Source: Campylobacter gracilis (GTDB lineage Bacteria; Campylobacterota; Campylobacteria; Campylobacterales; Campylobacteraceae). From it: a stretch of DNA of 64,000 nucleotides. The stretch covers positions 105,716 through 169,715 of the forward strand of contig NZ_JAHAFS010000002.1 in assembly GCF_018374135.1 (NCBI RefSeq), in the 5' to 3' direction. How positions within the stretch are numbered: the stretch's first letter is position 1; the number at the start of each line of letters is the position of its first letter. Position numbers and translations under genes: made by a program. Below the pieces are notes generated by a model that worked only from the letters and a program-made list of their open reading frames with translations, had not been told where the DNA came from and made no database searches. Of the stretch, positions 1 through 10,070 are shown one piece after another.

Positions 1-110
1 GCTTGTCGCGAAACGTCGCGCTTTAGCCGTGCGCAGTGCTGTCAAAAAGTAAAATTTCCTCGCCCGTTTTTACGCATTTGATTGCGAACTTGCGAGGTAT
101 GAGCTCGTCC

Positions 111-872
111 TCATAAGTCCGCAGGGATGGACTTTTCTAAATTTTTAGCCCTGCCTAGGATCGTAATCGCTTTGCGCTTACATATATTTACGCACCTGTA
201 GCAAAGCGTGCAATCATCGCCGAATTGCGCCTTTTTGCAAGCGAGCTTTATGTTTTGCATCGGGCAGGGTTTGACGCAGGCCCCGCAGCCGCTGCATCGC
301 GATGGATCAAGGCTCGGTTTGCGCTTGGCAAAGGGGCCTTTATCCCAAATTTTCATCCAAAGTCGCTGTCCTAAAAACCCTGCGATACGACAAAGCGCGC
401 TCAGCCCCTCTTGCGGCGGACGATTTGCACTAAGCGCCTCCGCAACGCGTCTGACTTTAGCGTCCGCCTCTTTGATTATGCGCTCGTTTTTCGCTTGCGA
501 GTAGCCAAAAATCGCCACGTCGAGGATGAACGCGGGCATTTTGATATGAGCGCCGCCCGTTATGTTTGCGCCGAATTGTTTTAAAATTCTAGCCGCGCAC
601 CCTGCCCCGTCGCCGCTGAAAATCTCCATCGTAGCGAGGATGAATACATTTTTACCGCTAAAGCTCGCGCCGTTTCGGTAGAGGAAGTCGCGCACGATAC
701 GCGGCAGGTCGCTAAAATAGATAGGATATGCCAAAATGACGTCGTTGTGGTGCTTTAAAAGCTCGCCGCAGGCCTCGCTCTCGATCGAGACGCAGACGCC
801 GCCAAGATGAGCGATGAGCTTATCTGCGCAATGCTTCGTGTTGCCCGTAGCGCTAAAATAGATCGCTATCAT
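111..872 (-). CDS. EFR1-family ferredoxin-flavodoxin protein
   Basis: The first ~130 residues look like a flavodoxin: the N-terminus MIAIYFSATGNTKHCA is a typical FMN phosphate-binding loop (SATGNT). The C-terminus carries two 4Fe-4S ferredoxin motifs, CSGCGACVKPCP (about residues 192-203) and CTLCYRCVNIC (about 220-230). This flavodoxin plus bacterial ferredoxin layout is that of EFR1-family proteins, cytoplasmic electron-transfer modules of anaerobes whose partners are mostly unknown. At 253 residues it is full length for the family. It stands alone on the minus strand next to two exported flavoprotein reductases on the same strand; a shared redox role is only a guess. Family assignment is firm, substrate unknown. 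Confidence 0.88.
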   Translation of the reverse strand: MIAIYFSATGNTKHCADKLIAHLGGVCVSIESEACGELLKHHNDVILAYPIYFSDLPRIVRDFLYRNGASFSGKNVFILATMEIFSGDGAGCAARILKQFGANITGGAHIKMPAFILDVAIFGYSQAKNERIIKEADAKVRRVAEALSANRPPQEGLSALCRIAGFLGQRLWMKIWDKGPFAKRKPSLDPSRCSGCGACVKPCPMQNIKLACKKAQFGDDCTLCYRCVNICKRKAITILGRAKNLEKSIPADL

Positions 873-1020
873 GCCCGTCTCCCAAACTATGCAAATTTCG
901 GTGAAATTTAACCCTTACCGAACGAATAGAATTTTACGCTTTTTTTGCATAAAATTTTAAAATTTAGACGTGACGGCGAAATTTAAATATGCCGTCGCGC
1001 CCTAAAAAAGCAAAATCAAT

Positions 1021-2565
1021 TCAGATATTTTCTGCCGCCACCATGCCAAAAACCATACAATCAGCCATGCTCATAGTACCGAGCCTACTTGCGCCGTGAA
1101 CGCCACCGGTGATTTCGCCCGCCGCGTATAGCCCTGCAATCGGCTCACCGCTAGCTGCGTCGATAACCTGGGCTTTGGTATTGATCTGCACGCCACCCAT
1201 ACAGTAAAGAATTTTCGGGCTTGTTTGGCACGCATAAAATGGAGCTTTTGATACGTCGATACCGCCTACGTCGGCTTTTGTCAAAGGCTTGCCAAACTCC
1301 GGGTCACTTCCTGCTTTGACATAGCCGTTAAAATCCGCGATGGTTTTTAAAAACGGCTCCAGCGGAATTTTATAAAATTTCGCAAGCTCTTCCAAAGTAT
1401 TAAATTTTTTGATTGAGCCTGCTTCTACGCCTTTTGACGTATAGACCGGATTATTTGCATCAACTGCGGCTTGATCGCAGATATTTACGGGGTAGTTGTC
1501 GTTATTTTCGCTCTCCGCCATGCATTTAAAGATCGCTTCGGTTTTGATCTTGCGCCCAGCGTGCTCGTTCATAAAGCGTTTGCCCGTCTTTGGATCGACG
1601 GTTAGACCATAGTCGTTAGCACAGTGATTTGAAAATAGCGCAGAAGTACCAAATCCCTTCTCGCTAGGATTGGTATAAGGATTTAGTTGAATCCAGCTGA
1701 GTTGCAAAGGATTCGCACCTAGCTTCATCGCCGCAATAAGCGCACCTGCGGTAGCGCCTGGTTGGCTTACGGTTTCGATATTGTCTTTTAGATACGGCAC
1801 CTGCTGCGCGCGAAACCACTTATCCGAGCTGTATCCACCCGCAGCCAGAACGACGCCATCTTTGGCTTTAAAAAATTTTACTTCGCCACTTTTGTTTTCC
1901 CTATCGTCGCTAGCAAGCTGCGGATCGAACTTATATTCTTCGCGACACTTTACGCCTACGACGCGACCGCTGTCGTCCACGACAAAATCATCAAATTTAG
2001 TACGCTTCTTAATTACAGCATTTGCATTTTCCTCGATTGCCTTATGCATCGGCTGGATGTAGCCCGAGCCGCTAGCATTTTTGGCCTGTACGGCGCGCTT
2101 TAGCGAGTGTCCACTGGCAGATATCACCTTGCCCGAAAACTCCACTCCGATGCTTTTTAGGTATTCAAAAGCATCGCCTGCGCGGTCGTAGATGACGCCT
2201 AGCAAATCTACGTGATTTAAATTTAGCCCGTCTTTTAGGCAATCTGCGATGAAAGCCTCCTTACTATCCGTGATACCCGCGGCTTTTTGGAATTCGTTAT
2301 TAGGCACCGCCATATTGCCGGCGTTAATGACGGAATTGCCGCCCGCACGGCCCATCTTTTCGATCATAAGCACTTTTTTGCCGCGCTTAAGAGCCTGAAG
2401 TGTCGCCATCGAGCCTGCAAAACCGCTACCGATAACAACAACGTCATATTCTTCGTCAAATTTTACGTCCTTAGCGTTTTGCGTTGCACTAGCACTGCTT
2501 GCAGCCAAAGCCAGAGCTCCCGCCGCGCCGATTTTCATAAAATTTCGTCTTGAAATTTCTTGCAT
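1021..2565 (-). CDS. Tat-exported flavocytochrome c-type flavoprotein (fumarate reductase-like), copy 1
   Basis: Predicted periplasmic FAD-dependent reductase of the FccA/urocanate/fumarate reductase family. The N-terminus has a twin-arginine signal (SRRNFMK, then a hydrophobic stretch ending ASSASA). It is followed by an FAD Rossmann motif (VVVIGSGFAG, about residues 43-52), the RFMNEHAGRK segment that contains the family's catalytic arginine region, and a C-terminal GGVHGASRLG flavin-binding motif. There is no N-terminal haem domain and no CXXCH, so electrons must come from a separate cytochrome, which is not encoded in this window. A strong AAGGAG lies six bases before the ATG. A close paralogue lies just upstream. 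The substrate (fumarate, methacrylate, urocanate or another enoate) cannot be read from the sequence. Confidence 0.9.
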   Translation of the reverse strand: MQEISRRNFMKIGAAGALALAASSASATQNAKDVKFDEEYDVVVIGSGFAGSMATLQALKRGKKVLMIEKMGRAGGNSVINAGNMAVPNNEFQKAAGITDSKEAFIADCLKDGLNLNHVDLLGVIYDRAGDAFEYLKSIGVEFSGKVISASGHSLKRAVQAKNASGSGYIQPMHKAIEENANAVIKKRTKFDDFVVDDSGRVVGVKCREEYKFDPQLASDDRENKSGEVKFFKAKDGVVLAAGGYSSDKWFRAQQVPYLKDNIETVSQPGATAGALIAAMKLGANPLQLSWIQLNPYTNPSEKGFGTSALFSNHCANDYGLTVDPKTGKRFMNEHAGRKIKTEAIFKCMAESENNDNYPVNICDQAAVDANNPVYTSKGVEAGSIKKFNTLEELAKFYKIPLEPFLKTIADFNGYVKAGSDPEFGKPLTKADVGGIDVSKAPFYACQTSPKILYCMGGVQINTKAQVIDAASGEPIAGLYAAGEITGGVHGASRLGTMSMADCMVFGMVAAENI

Positions 2566-3023
2566 TTTTTGCTCCTTGCGTTGAAATTTTATAGATTATA
2601 CACCCACGTAGCGAAATTTAAAATTTAACGTAAAGACTTAGTGATAGAATTTTAAAAATTTAGAAAAGAAAATTTTAAAAGCGCAAATTTAAAGCGAATA
2701 AATTCCGCTCCGCTAGCCGAAGGCTAGGCGTAAATTTTAAAATTTACGGCACACGGATTTGCTCGCCGCCTGTGCGAAATTTTGCCGCCGCTATAAAATT
2801 TTAAAGTGCGCGGTATTCAAATTTAAAACTTGCGCCGTAGAATTTTAAGTGCTTTAAATTTTAAAACGCTTTGAAATGCTACGGCACGCTTTGCGGCTCT
2901 ATCTTGAAATTTTAAAAACTCGCACAGTATTTCGGCGCAAAGCACGTATGGCTACTTTGCGCCGAAATTTAGTAAAGCGCGCGTTGGCAACCGCTTCGCG
3001 CCGAAATTTCGCGGGCGCTAAAT
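2566..3023. other. Spacer between the two flavoprotein genes
   Basis: 458 bases with no supportable gene. It is filled with AAATTT/AAATTC-type words alternating with GC-rich stretches. A six-base-pair hairpin (CTAGCC-GAA-GGCTAG, 2713-2727) is present but has no T-tract. The two words GCGCCGAAATTT near 2960 and 2999 are a short direct repeat. Confidence 0.6.
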
Positions 3024-4574
3024 TTAAGCCCCGATTGTTTCGCCCGCGATCATTCCAAAAACCATACAATCAAGGATCGCGTAGGTTCCGAGCCTGCTTG
3101 CGCCGTGTACGCCGCCGGTTACCTCGCCCGCAGCCCAAAGCCCTGGGATCGGCTCATGAGTAAGGCTAGAGATGACTTGAGCTTTGGTGTTGATCTCAAG
3201 TCCGCCCATCGTGTGGTGCACCTTCGGCATCGTGCGGCTTGCGTAAAACGGCGGCTTAGAAACGTCGATGCCGTCCAGTTTATCGACAACCTTGCCAAAT
3301 TCCGGATCTTTGCCGGCTTTGACGTAAGAGTTATAATCCGCGACGGTCTTTAAAAATGGCTCCAGCGGCAGATTGTAAGCCTTCGCAAGCTCCTCTAGCG
3401 TGTCAAATTTCTTCACGACGCCCGCTTCCAAAGGACGTGAAGTATAGACCGGGTTACGCGCGGCGACAGCTTGAGAGTCGCAGACGTTTACCGGATAGTT
3501 GTCGTTTTTCTCGCTCTCGGCGATGACCTTAAAGCAAGCGTCTGCCTTAATCTTGCGCCCCGCGTGCTCGTCCATAAAGCGCTTGCCCGTCTTTGGATCA
3601 ACGGTAAGGCCGTAGGTGTTGCAGCAGTGGTTGGTAAAATTTACCGCAGCGCCGAAGCCCTTCTCATCTGGCGAGCAATATGGAAGGAACTGAATCCACG
3701 ACGTAAGAAGCGTAAAAGCGCCGATTCTATTTGCCGCTAGCATCGCTCCCGCCGAGCTTCCCGGATGGTTGGTGCTGTCTATACTAGGCACTACGCGCGG
3801 ATCTTGGATCTGGCGGTACCATAGATCGCGTCCGTATCCGCCCGAAGCCAGCAAAACGCCGTCTTTAGCTTTGTAGCTCTTTTTCTCGCCGCCTTTGTTT
3901 TCCAGATCGTCGCTAAAGAGTTTCGGATCAAATTTATACTCCTCGCGAGCTTCTACACCCACGACACGACCGCTGTCGTCCACGATAAAATCATCAAATT
4001 TCGTGCGGGTTTTGATCGTGACGTTAGGATCGTTTTGAAGTTTACCCATCATCGGCTGGATGTAGCCCGAACCCGAGCCGTTGGTCGATTGCAAGCTTCT
4101 TGCGACGCTATGGCCGCTCTCAAAGATCAGCTTATCGCTAAACTCCGCTCCGCAGCCCACCAGAAGATCTACCGCATCGTTGCTGCGATCAAACATCACG
4201 CCCAAAAGATCGGTATGATTGAGCCCGAGCCCGTCTTTTACGGCATCAGCGATAAAAAGCTCCTTGCTATCTTTGATGCCCTGCGCTACTTGAAATTTAT
4301 TCATAGGAGCCGCCATATTTCCGCCGTTGATGACGGAATTTCCGCCCGCGCGACCCATCTTTTCTAAGATAAGCACCTTTTTACCGCGCCCGCTAGCTTT
4401 AATCGCCGCAGCAAGTCCCGCAAAACCGGTGCCGATGATGACGATGTCGTATTCCTCGTCAAATTTTACGTCCTTAGCGTTTTGCGCCGCACTTGCGCTA
4501 CTAGCTCCCAGCGCAAGTGCCCCCGCACCCACCGCGCTGATTTTTAAAAAACTACGTCTTGATACGTCTTGCAT
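3024..4574 (-). CDS. Tat-exported flavocytochrome c-type flavoprotein (fumarate reductase-like), copy 2
   Basis: Paralogue of the gene at 1021-2565, alignable end to end: same Tat signal (SRRSFLK), Rossmann motif VIIGTGFAG, catalytic-arginine segment RFMDEHAGRK and GGVHGASRLGT near the end. The ATG at 4572-4574 is chosen because AAAGGAG precedes it by six bases and the start then matches copy 1 (MQDVSRR against MQEISRR); an in-frame TTG two codons earlier is less likely. No haem motif is present, so it should need a separate cytochrome donor. The differences around the substrate region (for example QLSWIQLNPY against LTSWIQFLPY) suggest the two copies may have diverged in substrate. Which reaction each catalyses is unknown. 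Confidence 0.9.
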   Translation of the reverse strand: MQDVSRRSFLKISAVGAGALALGASSASAAQNAKDVKFDEEYDIVIIGTGFAGLAAAIKASGRGKKVLILEKMGRAGGNSVINGGNMAAPMNKFQVAQGIKDSKELFIADAVKDGLGLNHTDLLGVMFDRSNDAVDLLVGCGAEFSDKLIFESGHSVARSLQSTNGSGSGYIQPMMGKLQNDPNVTIKTRTKFDDFIVDDSGRVVGVEAREEYKFDPKLFSDDLENKGGEKKSYKAKDGVLLASGGYGRDLWYRQIQDPRVVPSIDSTNHPGSSAGAMLAANRIGAFTLLTSWIQFLPYCSPDEKGFGAAVNFTNHCCNTYGLTVDPKTGKRFMDEHAGRKIKADACFKVIAESEKNDNYPVNVCDSQAVAARNPVYTSRPLEAGVVKKFDTLEELAKAYNLPLEPFLKTVADYNSYVKAGKDPEFGKVVDKLDGIDVSKPPFYASRTMPKVHHTMGGLEINTKAQVISSLTHEPIPGLWAAGEVTGGVHGASRLGTYAILDCMVFGMIAGETIGA

Positions 4575-4792
4575 TTGCAACTCCTTTAATTGAAAGTGTA
4601 TATTTAAAAGAAATGATAACTCGAATTTAAAGGTAAGTCAAATAGAATAACGTTATAAATAGATAGTAAAAAGCTATGAAATATGGGCGTTGATATAAAA
4701 TTTTGAAATTCGGCTGACGGGCGGACGGAATTGAAATTTTAAAATTTTATCAGGCGCTCGTTTGCAAAATGCTTGTAAACGCAAAAGCGCAA

Positions 4793-4833
4793 CTCGGCGC
4801 GAAAATCGCAATAAATGCAAAATCCGCGCCGAG
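4793..4833 (-). terminator. Candidate terminator after the alpha-2-macroglobulin gene
   Basis: A perfect nine-base inverted repeat, CTCGGCGCG (4793-4801) and CGCGCCGAG (4825-4833), brackets a 23-base AT-rich loop 19 bases past the stop codon of the leftward gene. The T-run on the exit side is weak (TTGCGCTTTTGC), so it could be a transcript-end stem rather than a strong intrinsic terminator. Confidence 0.4.
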
Positions 4834-4851
4834 CTTTAAAATTGCTACGCC

Positions 4852-7800
4852 TTAGCGAGCGACTTTAAATTTAAGCGTTTGCAGATCGTAATTATTTACC
4901 TGCTCGTATTGCATATCCTCGATAGAGATCGCAGGAAGCGCGCACGAGCCCGCCATGATCACGTTTATCGGAGTATAGATAACGCCGCTGCTATTCTCTC
5001 CATCTCGCGGATCATAATAGAAATAGCCGCTTTTTGGGAAGCGAAGCACTCGGTCATACAGATACTCCGTGTGCTCTAGTGCCACGCTATCTTGCATGCC
5101 CTCGACTCTAGTCTTTGCAGCCGAGCCTAGGCGCTCATTGACCGCCTCAAAGCAGCTAGGCATAGCCTCGTCGATTACGAAATTATAAAGATAATAATTC
5201 GCTCGCCAGCTGATCTTAGAGTAAATTTTCTGCCCTACTTTAAGCTTGTTTAGATCGACTATGTTGCCGCGAGCATCTATGAATTCGCGGTAAATTTCAA
5301 TCCTCTTGCTATCCATAGAATGAGCGTTTAGGCTCTGTATGCTCAAAACCTCATGCTTTAAAGGCGCGCTTTCATATCCAAAGCCAAGAGCGGTAAAAAA
5401 TAGCTCGCCATTGCCGCTCATCGGCGTAAATTCTATCGCGCCGTCTTTGACCGCTAGTTTGGTATCCAGCGGTGAATTGAAATTTTTCGTCTCGCCGTCG
5501 TATTTTAATGCAAAATGGGCTTCTTTTTTCACGTCCTTAAAATACGCATCAAATCCGCGTATGACGCTCGCTCGCTCCTGCGTGTTGTTTATATTTTTTA
5601 GATCGCGAATGATCGCATCGACCGTGCGAGCCGTGCTATCATCTTTGATGCCAGCCTTGCCGAATGCATAGAGCTTAAAGGCAGCGTCTCTTATGTCGCT
5701 AGCAAATGTCAAACCCGCTCCGTTATCAGCGTAATCGTAATTCGCCTCATCTATTTTTTCGAGCATAAATTCAAACTCAGTCGTCATATTGTGCTTTTTA
5801 AGTATCGCAGCCAAGGCAATGCTAGCCATAGGCGAGTCTTTATAAAGATCGTTGTCGTAAACGAAATTTATCTCATCATCATCGAGTTTGCCATATTGAT
5901 CCAGCACGAAATCCGCGTATATGCGGAGCGTATCCTGATCTTTGTAGCTTGATTTTAGCGCGCTAAAAATTAGCGATCTTTGCTTATTGCTAAGGAATTT
6001 ATAGCGCGTATCAAGCTCTAGTAAAACGTCGCTTGCGTAAATCGAAGCGTAGTAATTAGTAACGCCGTGAGCGCTCCAGTATCCAAAATCGCCGTTAGGT
6101 TTGAGGCGAGATAAAATTCTACTTGCATACTCATTTACGCGGTTGGTTAAGGTTTTATTGGAGTCTTTGCGTGCGACATAATCAACCGCTATCATTCTTG
6201 AAGCGAGCTGTTCGGTGCAGCCGTAAGGATAGAGATATAGCTCGTCCGCTAGGCTAAAAGCGTTAGGCGTAGCGCTGATGTGAGTATAAATTTCTTTATA
6301 ACTCGGATCGATTTTGAGCGTTACCGGCTTATCGCCGTAGCTTGCGTGAAATAGCTTCGAGCGCGGGAACTGGCTGATTATGTCAAATTCCACATCGTTA
6401 CTAAATTTTTGCCCGTTTGCGTCAAGATCAAATTTAATATTTGCATCCGCAATATCAAGCGCGCTCGCGGTGAAGTTCGTATGCTTGACCTCAAGCGGTT
6501 TAAGCGTGAAATTTGCCTCGCCGCCGCTTATAGCAACCGAAGGAGATGAGCTGATTTTCAAGACCGCCTTTTGCTCCTTATCGGTGGTGTTGATGAGCGT
6601 TAGCGGCACGGAAATTTCATCGCCGCGCACCATATAGGTTAGATCGGCGGGCTTTATAACGACGTCGTCTCGGACCTTGGCTTCGACGTTTGCAGAGCCG
6701 ATCGTAGCCGTCTCCCCGATAGCCATGGCACTTAGTCGGATCGTGGAGTTGAAATTTTTCGGCATCGTAAGCTCAAATTTCGCCTCGCCGTTTGCGTCTG
6801 CTTTTGCGATCAGCATTTTGATAAATTTTTTCTGCTTTTTGTTTTCGACCGGGCTTAAATTTCGTTTAGCTTTCGCCATCACGCCGTCTCCGCCGAAGCT
6901 TAGCTCTTTAGCAGTAGTTTGATACACGCTAAGATCGTCGTAAATGTCGAAGTATCGCAGCGCAAAATACGCGCTAACGTCAAACGCCTTAAATGCATCG
7001 AGCTCCTCTTGTGAGACGATATCTAAAATTCCAAGATCGACCGCGTATAGTATGACTTTGGAATTTGGCTCGCTTTTTACGCTGATCTGCGCGTTTTGCC
7101 CGTTTTTGTAGCTTTTCTCGGCTAAAATTTGCACGTTAGCCTTGTGCGAGCTCGCATCTAGCGCCACCGGCACATTTGCATAGGCTCTAAGCGGCATCGC
7201 AGCGGGTGTCGCAGCGCGCGCTATTACAGCGTTGATGTGTCCTCCGACGAAATTATCCGGTACGCTAAGCTCAAATTCCGCGCTACCGCCTTTGATGGAT
7301 AGAATTTTATAGTCGTAAACCTGCTCTCCTACGAGCGAGATATTTAGCACGCCGCTTTCTACCGGAGAATTGATGACGCCTTTAATTTTATCTCCGGCTT
7401 TAACCTTGTCGCTTGCGAGCTTGATTTTAGCGCTTTGAACGTCTTTAGCATTTACCCGTCCATAATATCCCCAGCCGCTTACATCCACGCGCACGCCAGC
7501 ACTTGCGCCGCTTGAGTAATCGTTTGCGACGATTAGATAATTGCCGCCGTTTTGGAATTTATACTCAAACTCGCGCGCATCGGTGCTAACGGCGCTTACG
7601 AGATTAAAGCTTTCTTGCTCGACGTATCTGTTGCCGTCATAAACGTAAGTAAAATCGTCGCGGTAAATTTCAACGTCGATCTTGCCTTTGACGTCGGTTT
7701 TGGTTTTGGAATCTAGTAGCGCAAAGCCGAATTTTACGCTATCGCCGCTTGATATGAAATCTTTGTTCGCGCGAATTCCTACGATACGATCATAAGGCAG

Positions 7801-10023
7801 ATAGCTTAGGCTGCGATATGCGTTTACGTTTTTGCCCTCCTCGGTTACGCTGAAATTTAGTAGAATATTTATGGCGTTAGAGGCATTTAGATCAGCTGCT
7901 GCCGGAGAGAGTGCAAGCTCTTTTTTGCCGGCGGAGCTTAGCGTAAATTCTGCTCTGCGAAGCTGCGTAGCGCCCTTTTTCTTTAAGCGATCGTTTAGAA
8001 ACGAAAAACCCTCGTAACCTTTAATTTTTAGCTCTTTTTCATAGGCGTTTGCTTCCAGCGAGCCTTTCAAATCTCCAGCCGGCGCGCCTGCAAGATAGTT
8101 TGAGCTTAGCTTTAAAGTGATGATCTCATCTGCGCCATATTCGTCTTTGGCAGTGAGAATTTCATTTTTGATGCGGTTTGGGACGAAATTTTCTACGCTG
8201 AAGCTTTTAGAAGCGATGATTTTATCCTCATAGATGAGATCCAGGCGGTAAGTGCCGCTTTTCTCACCCATCAGCTCATCGATTTTAACACTGCCGAACT
8301 CATCGGTGTTTTGCGCGCGCGTGATGACCACAGTGCCGCTAGGATCGTAAATTTTAAATTTAATCGGCGTATTCTTTAAAGAGCTAAAATCGCGATTTTT
8401 CATCACGATCGTGCCTAAAAGCCGCTCGTTCGGGCTTATCAGCTCACTTGCAAGATAAACAAACGGACGCTTTGCAGTAATCGTTTTCTCGACGCTTGCT
8501 ACGGCGTTATTAAACAGCACGAACGCATGCTCATCGCCTTTGCTAATCTCGATAGAGCGCGGATTTTTGGCTAGAATTTCCATATTTTCTAATCGTAAAA
8601 TTCCATCTCCATCCGTTTTATCCTCCGCGATTAGCTCGTTTTTATCGCTGTAAATTTTAACCTTCGCCCTGCCTAGCTCCTCGCCATTACTAAGCCTAGA
8701 AGTATAAATTAGCGCGCCACGCTCAAGCAGCACCACTTGAGCCGTAATGTCGCTAAGATAGGCTACGCGCGAAACCTCTTGCATCTTTTCGCCCACTTTG
8801 TAAAACGCCGTGATTTTATAAATTCCATCCTCGTAGCCTTTAAAATCCATCGCGATTTTATGCTCCGCAACGGCGTTTTTAGCGCCTCCTATATCAAAGC
8901 TCTTAACCGCGATCTCGCTAGCTAGCCCACCTACACTATCTTCGTTGCTTTCAAAGTTTAAAAAATACCTAAAATTTTGCTCAGGGACTTTAGCAATCGA
9001 AATTTTAACCTCATTTATGTTTGAGCTTTTAAATGCCAACGAAGCGGATTTTGGGATAAAATTTTTCTCGTCGCTAAAGGCTACGAAAGGCAGCCTATCG
9101 CCCATTTTTACGCTTTGTTTTATCTCGTCACGCAAAATATATGAGCTATCTCCGAAGCCCTTTAGCAGCCTGATCTCGTAGCTTTTATTCGGCATAAACT
9201 CGTCGCTAACTATATCTGCATAGTAGTAGCATGAAGGATCGTCGCTTTCGCCGCCCTCTTCATCTTCGTCGTAATAATAATAATATCGCGGCTGAGTGAG
9301 GCTAAATTTACTCACACCTGCGATTCTTACGTATTTGGCGGACAGCTCGTCCATATAGTTAGGAAAACACACTCTAGCTGCGAGCGAGCCGTCTTTTAGA
9401 GCCGCGGGGCGGATCTGCACGCCACTTAAATTTGAAGCGTTAATGCTGTCATTAAAAGGCTCCTCGTCCGTGCGCAGCTCCACCGGATTTTGCAGCTTTG
9501 CGCCCGCTTTTGAGGTGAGGGATTCTATTTGCAATACGACGTTTTGCGCCTTAGGATCGAAGCTGAATAAAAAATTCCGATCATCGTGCGAGCTAAGCTC
9601 ATAGGATATGTCGTTTTGGGCTAAATTCTGCGCGCGGTAAATTCTAGTCGCTTGCTGTAGCGCGTCCTTGCTAACCGCATCGTTAAATTTAATTGCCACT
9701 AACCCCGGACGCAGAAGCGCGATATGCTCGGTGCTAAAAGGCTCTGTCTCAAACTCAAAGCGCACCCCGCGCGCCTCGCACGAATAATTAACCCCGGCGC
9801 TAAGCATCGGCTTAGGATAGAGCCTGATTGAGCTCTCGCTCACGCTTTCGTAGGTGCCTGTGATTTTGGGAGTGCATTTTAAGATCTGCTTTTGCGTGAC
9901 GCTAAATCCACTGCCGTCCACCCCGCTAATCTCGTAAGCCCCGCTAGCGTATTTGATCTCTACGCCTGCGGCAAAGCTAGCCAAAGCGCAAAATAGCGCT
10001 GCGCTTAGTAGTTTTGTCTTCAT
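4852..10023 (-). CDS. Bacterial alpha-2-macroglobulin family protein (YfhM-like)
   Basis: Very large (1723 residue) exported protein resembling E. coli YfhM/ECAM, which is about 1650 residues. It is thought to trap attacking proteases in the periplasm through an internal thioester. The signal peptide is MKTKLLSAALFCALASFAAG; there is no lipobox, unlike the E. coli lipoprotein. The thioester motif GCTEQ is intact at about residue 1269, followed by the helical thioester domain. The start is the ATG at 10021-10023, which follows AAAGGA by about six bases; the in-frame TTG 15 bases upstream is rejected. A Tyr/Asp/Glu-rich loop lies at about residues 246-270. It sits 47 bases after pbpC on the same strand, the usual partner gene for periplasmic alpha-2-macroglobulins, so co-expression is likely. 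Confidence 0.92.
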   Translation of the reverse strand: MKTKLLSAALFCALASFAAGVEIKYASGAYEISGVDGSGFSVTQKQILKCTPKITGTYESVSESSIRLYPKPMLSAGVNYSCEARGVRFEFETEPFSTEHIALLRPGLVAIKFNDAVSKDALQQATRIYRAQNLAQNDISYELSSHDDRNFLFSFDPKAQNVVLQIESLTSKAGAKLQNPVELRTDEEPFNDSINASNLSGVQIRPAALKDGSLAARVCFPNYMDELSAKYVRIAGVSKFSLTQPRYYYYYDEDEEGGESDDPSCYYYADIVSDEFMPNKSYEIRLLKGFGDSSYILRDEIKQSVKMGDRLPFVAFSDEKNFIPKSASLAFKSSNINEVKISIAKVPEQNFRYFLNFESNEDSVGGLASEIAVKSFDIGGAKNAVAEHKIAMDFKGYEDGIYKITAFYKVGEKMQEVSRVAYLSDITAQVVLLERGALIYTSRLSNGEELGRAKVKIYSDKNELIAEDKTDGDGILRLENMEILAKNPRSIEISKGDEHAFVLFNNAVASVEKTITAKRPFVYLASELISPNERLLGTIVMKNRDFSSLKNTPIKFKIYDPSGTVVITRAQNTDEFGSVKIDELMGEKSGTYRLDLIYEDKIIASKSFSVENFVPNRIKNEILTAKDEYGADEIITLKLSSNYLAGAPAGDLKGSLEANAYEKELKIKGYEGFSFLNDRLKKKGATQLRRAEFTLSSAGKKELALSPAAADLNASNAINILLNFSVTEEGKNVNAYRSLSYLPYDRIVGIRANKDFISSGDSVKFGFALLDSKTKTDVKGKIDVEIYRDDFTYVYDGNRYVEQESFNLVSAVSTDAREFEYKFQNGGNYLIVANDYSSGASAGVRVDVSGWGYYGRVNAKDVQSAKIKLASDKVKAGDKIKGVINSPVESGVLNISLVGEQVYDYKILSIKGGSAEFELSVPDNFVGGHINAVIARAATPAAMPLRAYANVPVALDASSHKANVQILAEKSYKNGQNAQISVKSEPNSKVILYAVDLGILDIVSQEELDAFKAFDVSAYFALRYFDIYDDLSVYQTTAKELSFGGDGVMAKAKRNLSPVENKKQKKFIKMLIAKADANGEAKFELTMPKNFNSTIRLSAMAIGETATIGSANVEAKVRDDVVIKPADLTYMVRGDEISVPLTLINTTDKEQKAVLKISSSPSVAISGGEANFTLKPLEVKHTNFTASALDIADANIKFDLDANGQKFSNDVEFDIISQFPRSKLFHASYGDKPVTLKIDPSYKEIYTHISATPNAFSLADELYLYPYGCTEQLASRMIAVDYVARKDSNKTLTNRVNEYASRILSRLKPNGDFGYWSAHGVTNYYASIYASDVLLELDTRYKFLSNKQRSLIFSALKSSYKDQDTLRIYADFVLDQYGKLDDDEINFVYDNDLYKDSPMASIALAAILKKHNMTTEFEFMLEKIDEANYDYADNGAGLTFASDIRDAAFKLYAFGKAGIKDDSTARTVDAIIRDLKNINNTQERASVIRGFDAYFKDVKKEAHFALKYDGETKNFNSPLDTKLAVKDGAIEFTPMSGNGELFFTALGFGYESAPLKHEVLSIQSLNAHSMDSKRIEIYREFIDARGNIVDLNKLKVGQKIYSKISWRANYYLYNFVIDEAMPSCFEAVNERLGSAAKTRVEGMQDSVALEHTEYLYDRVLRFPKSGYFYYDPRDGENSSGVIYTPINVIMAGSCALPAISIEDMQYEQVNNYDLQTLKFKVAR

Positions 10024-10070
10024 AAAATTCCTTTGCAAAAATTTTATGAAATTATATACAAATTAACCTT

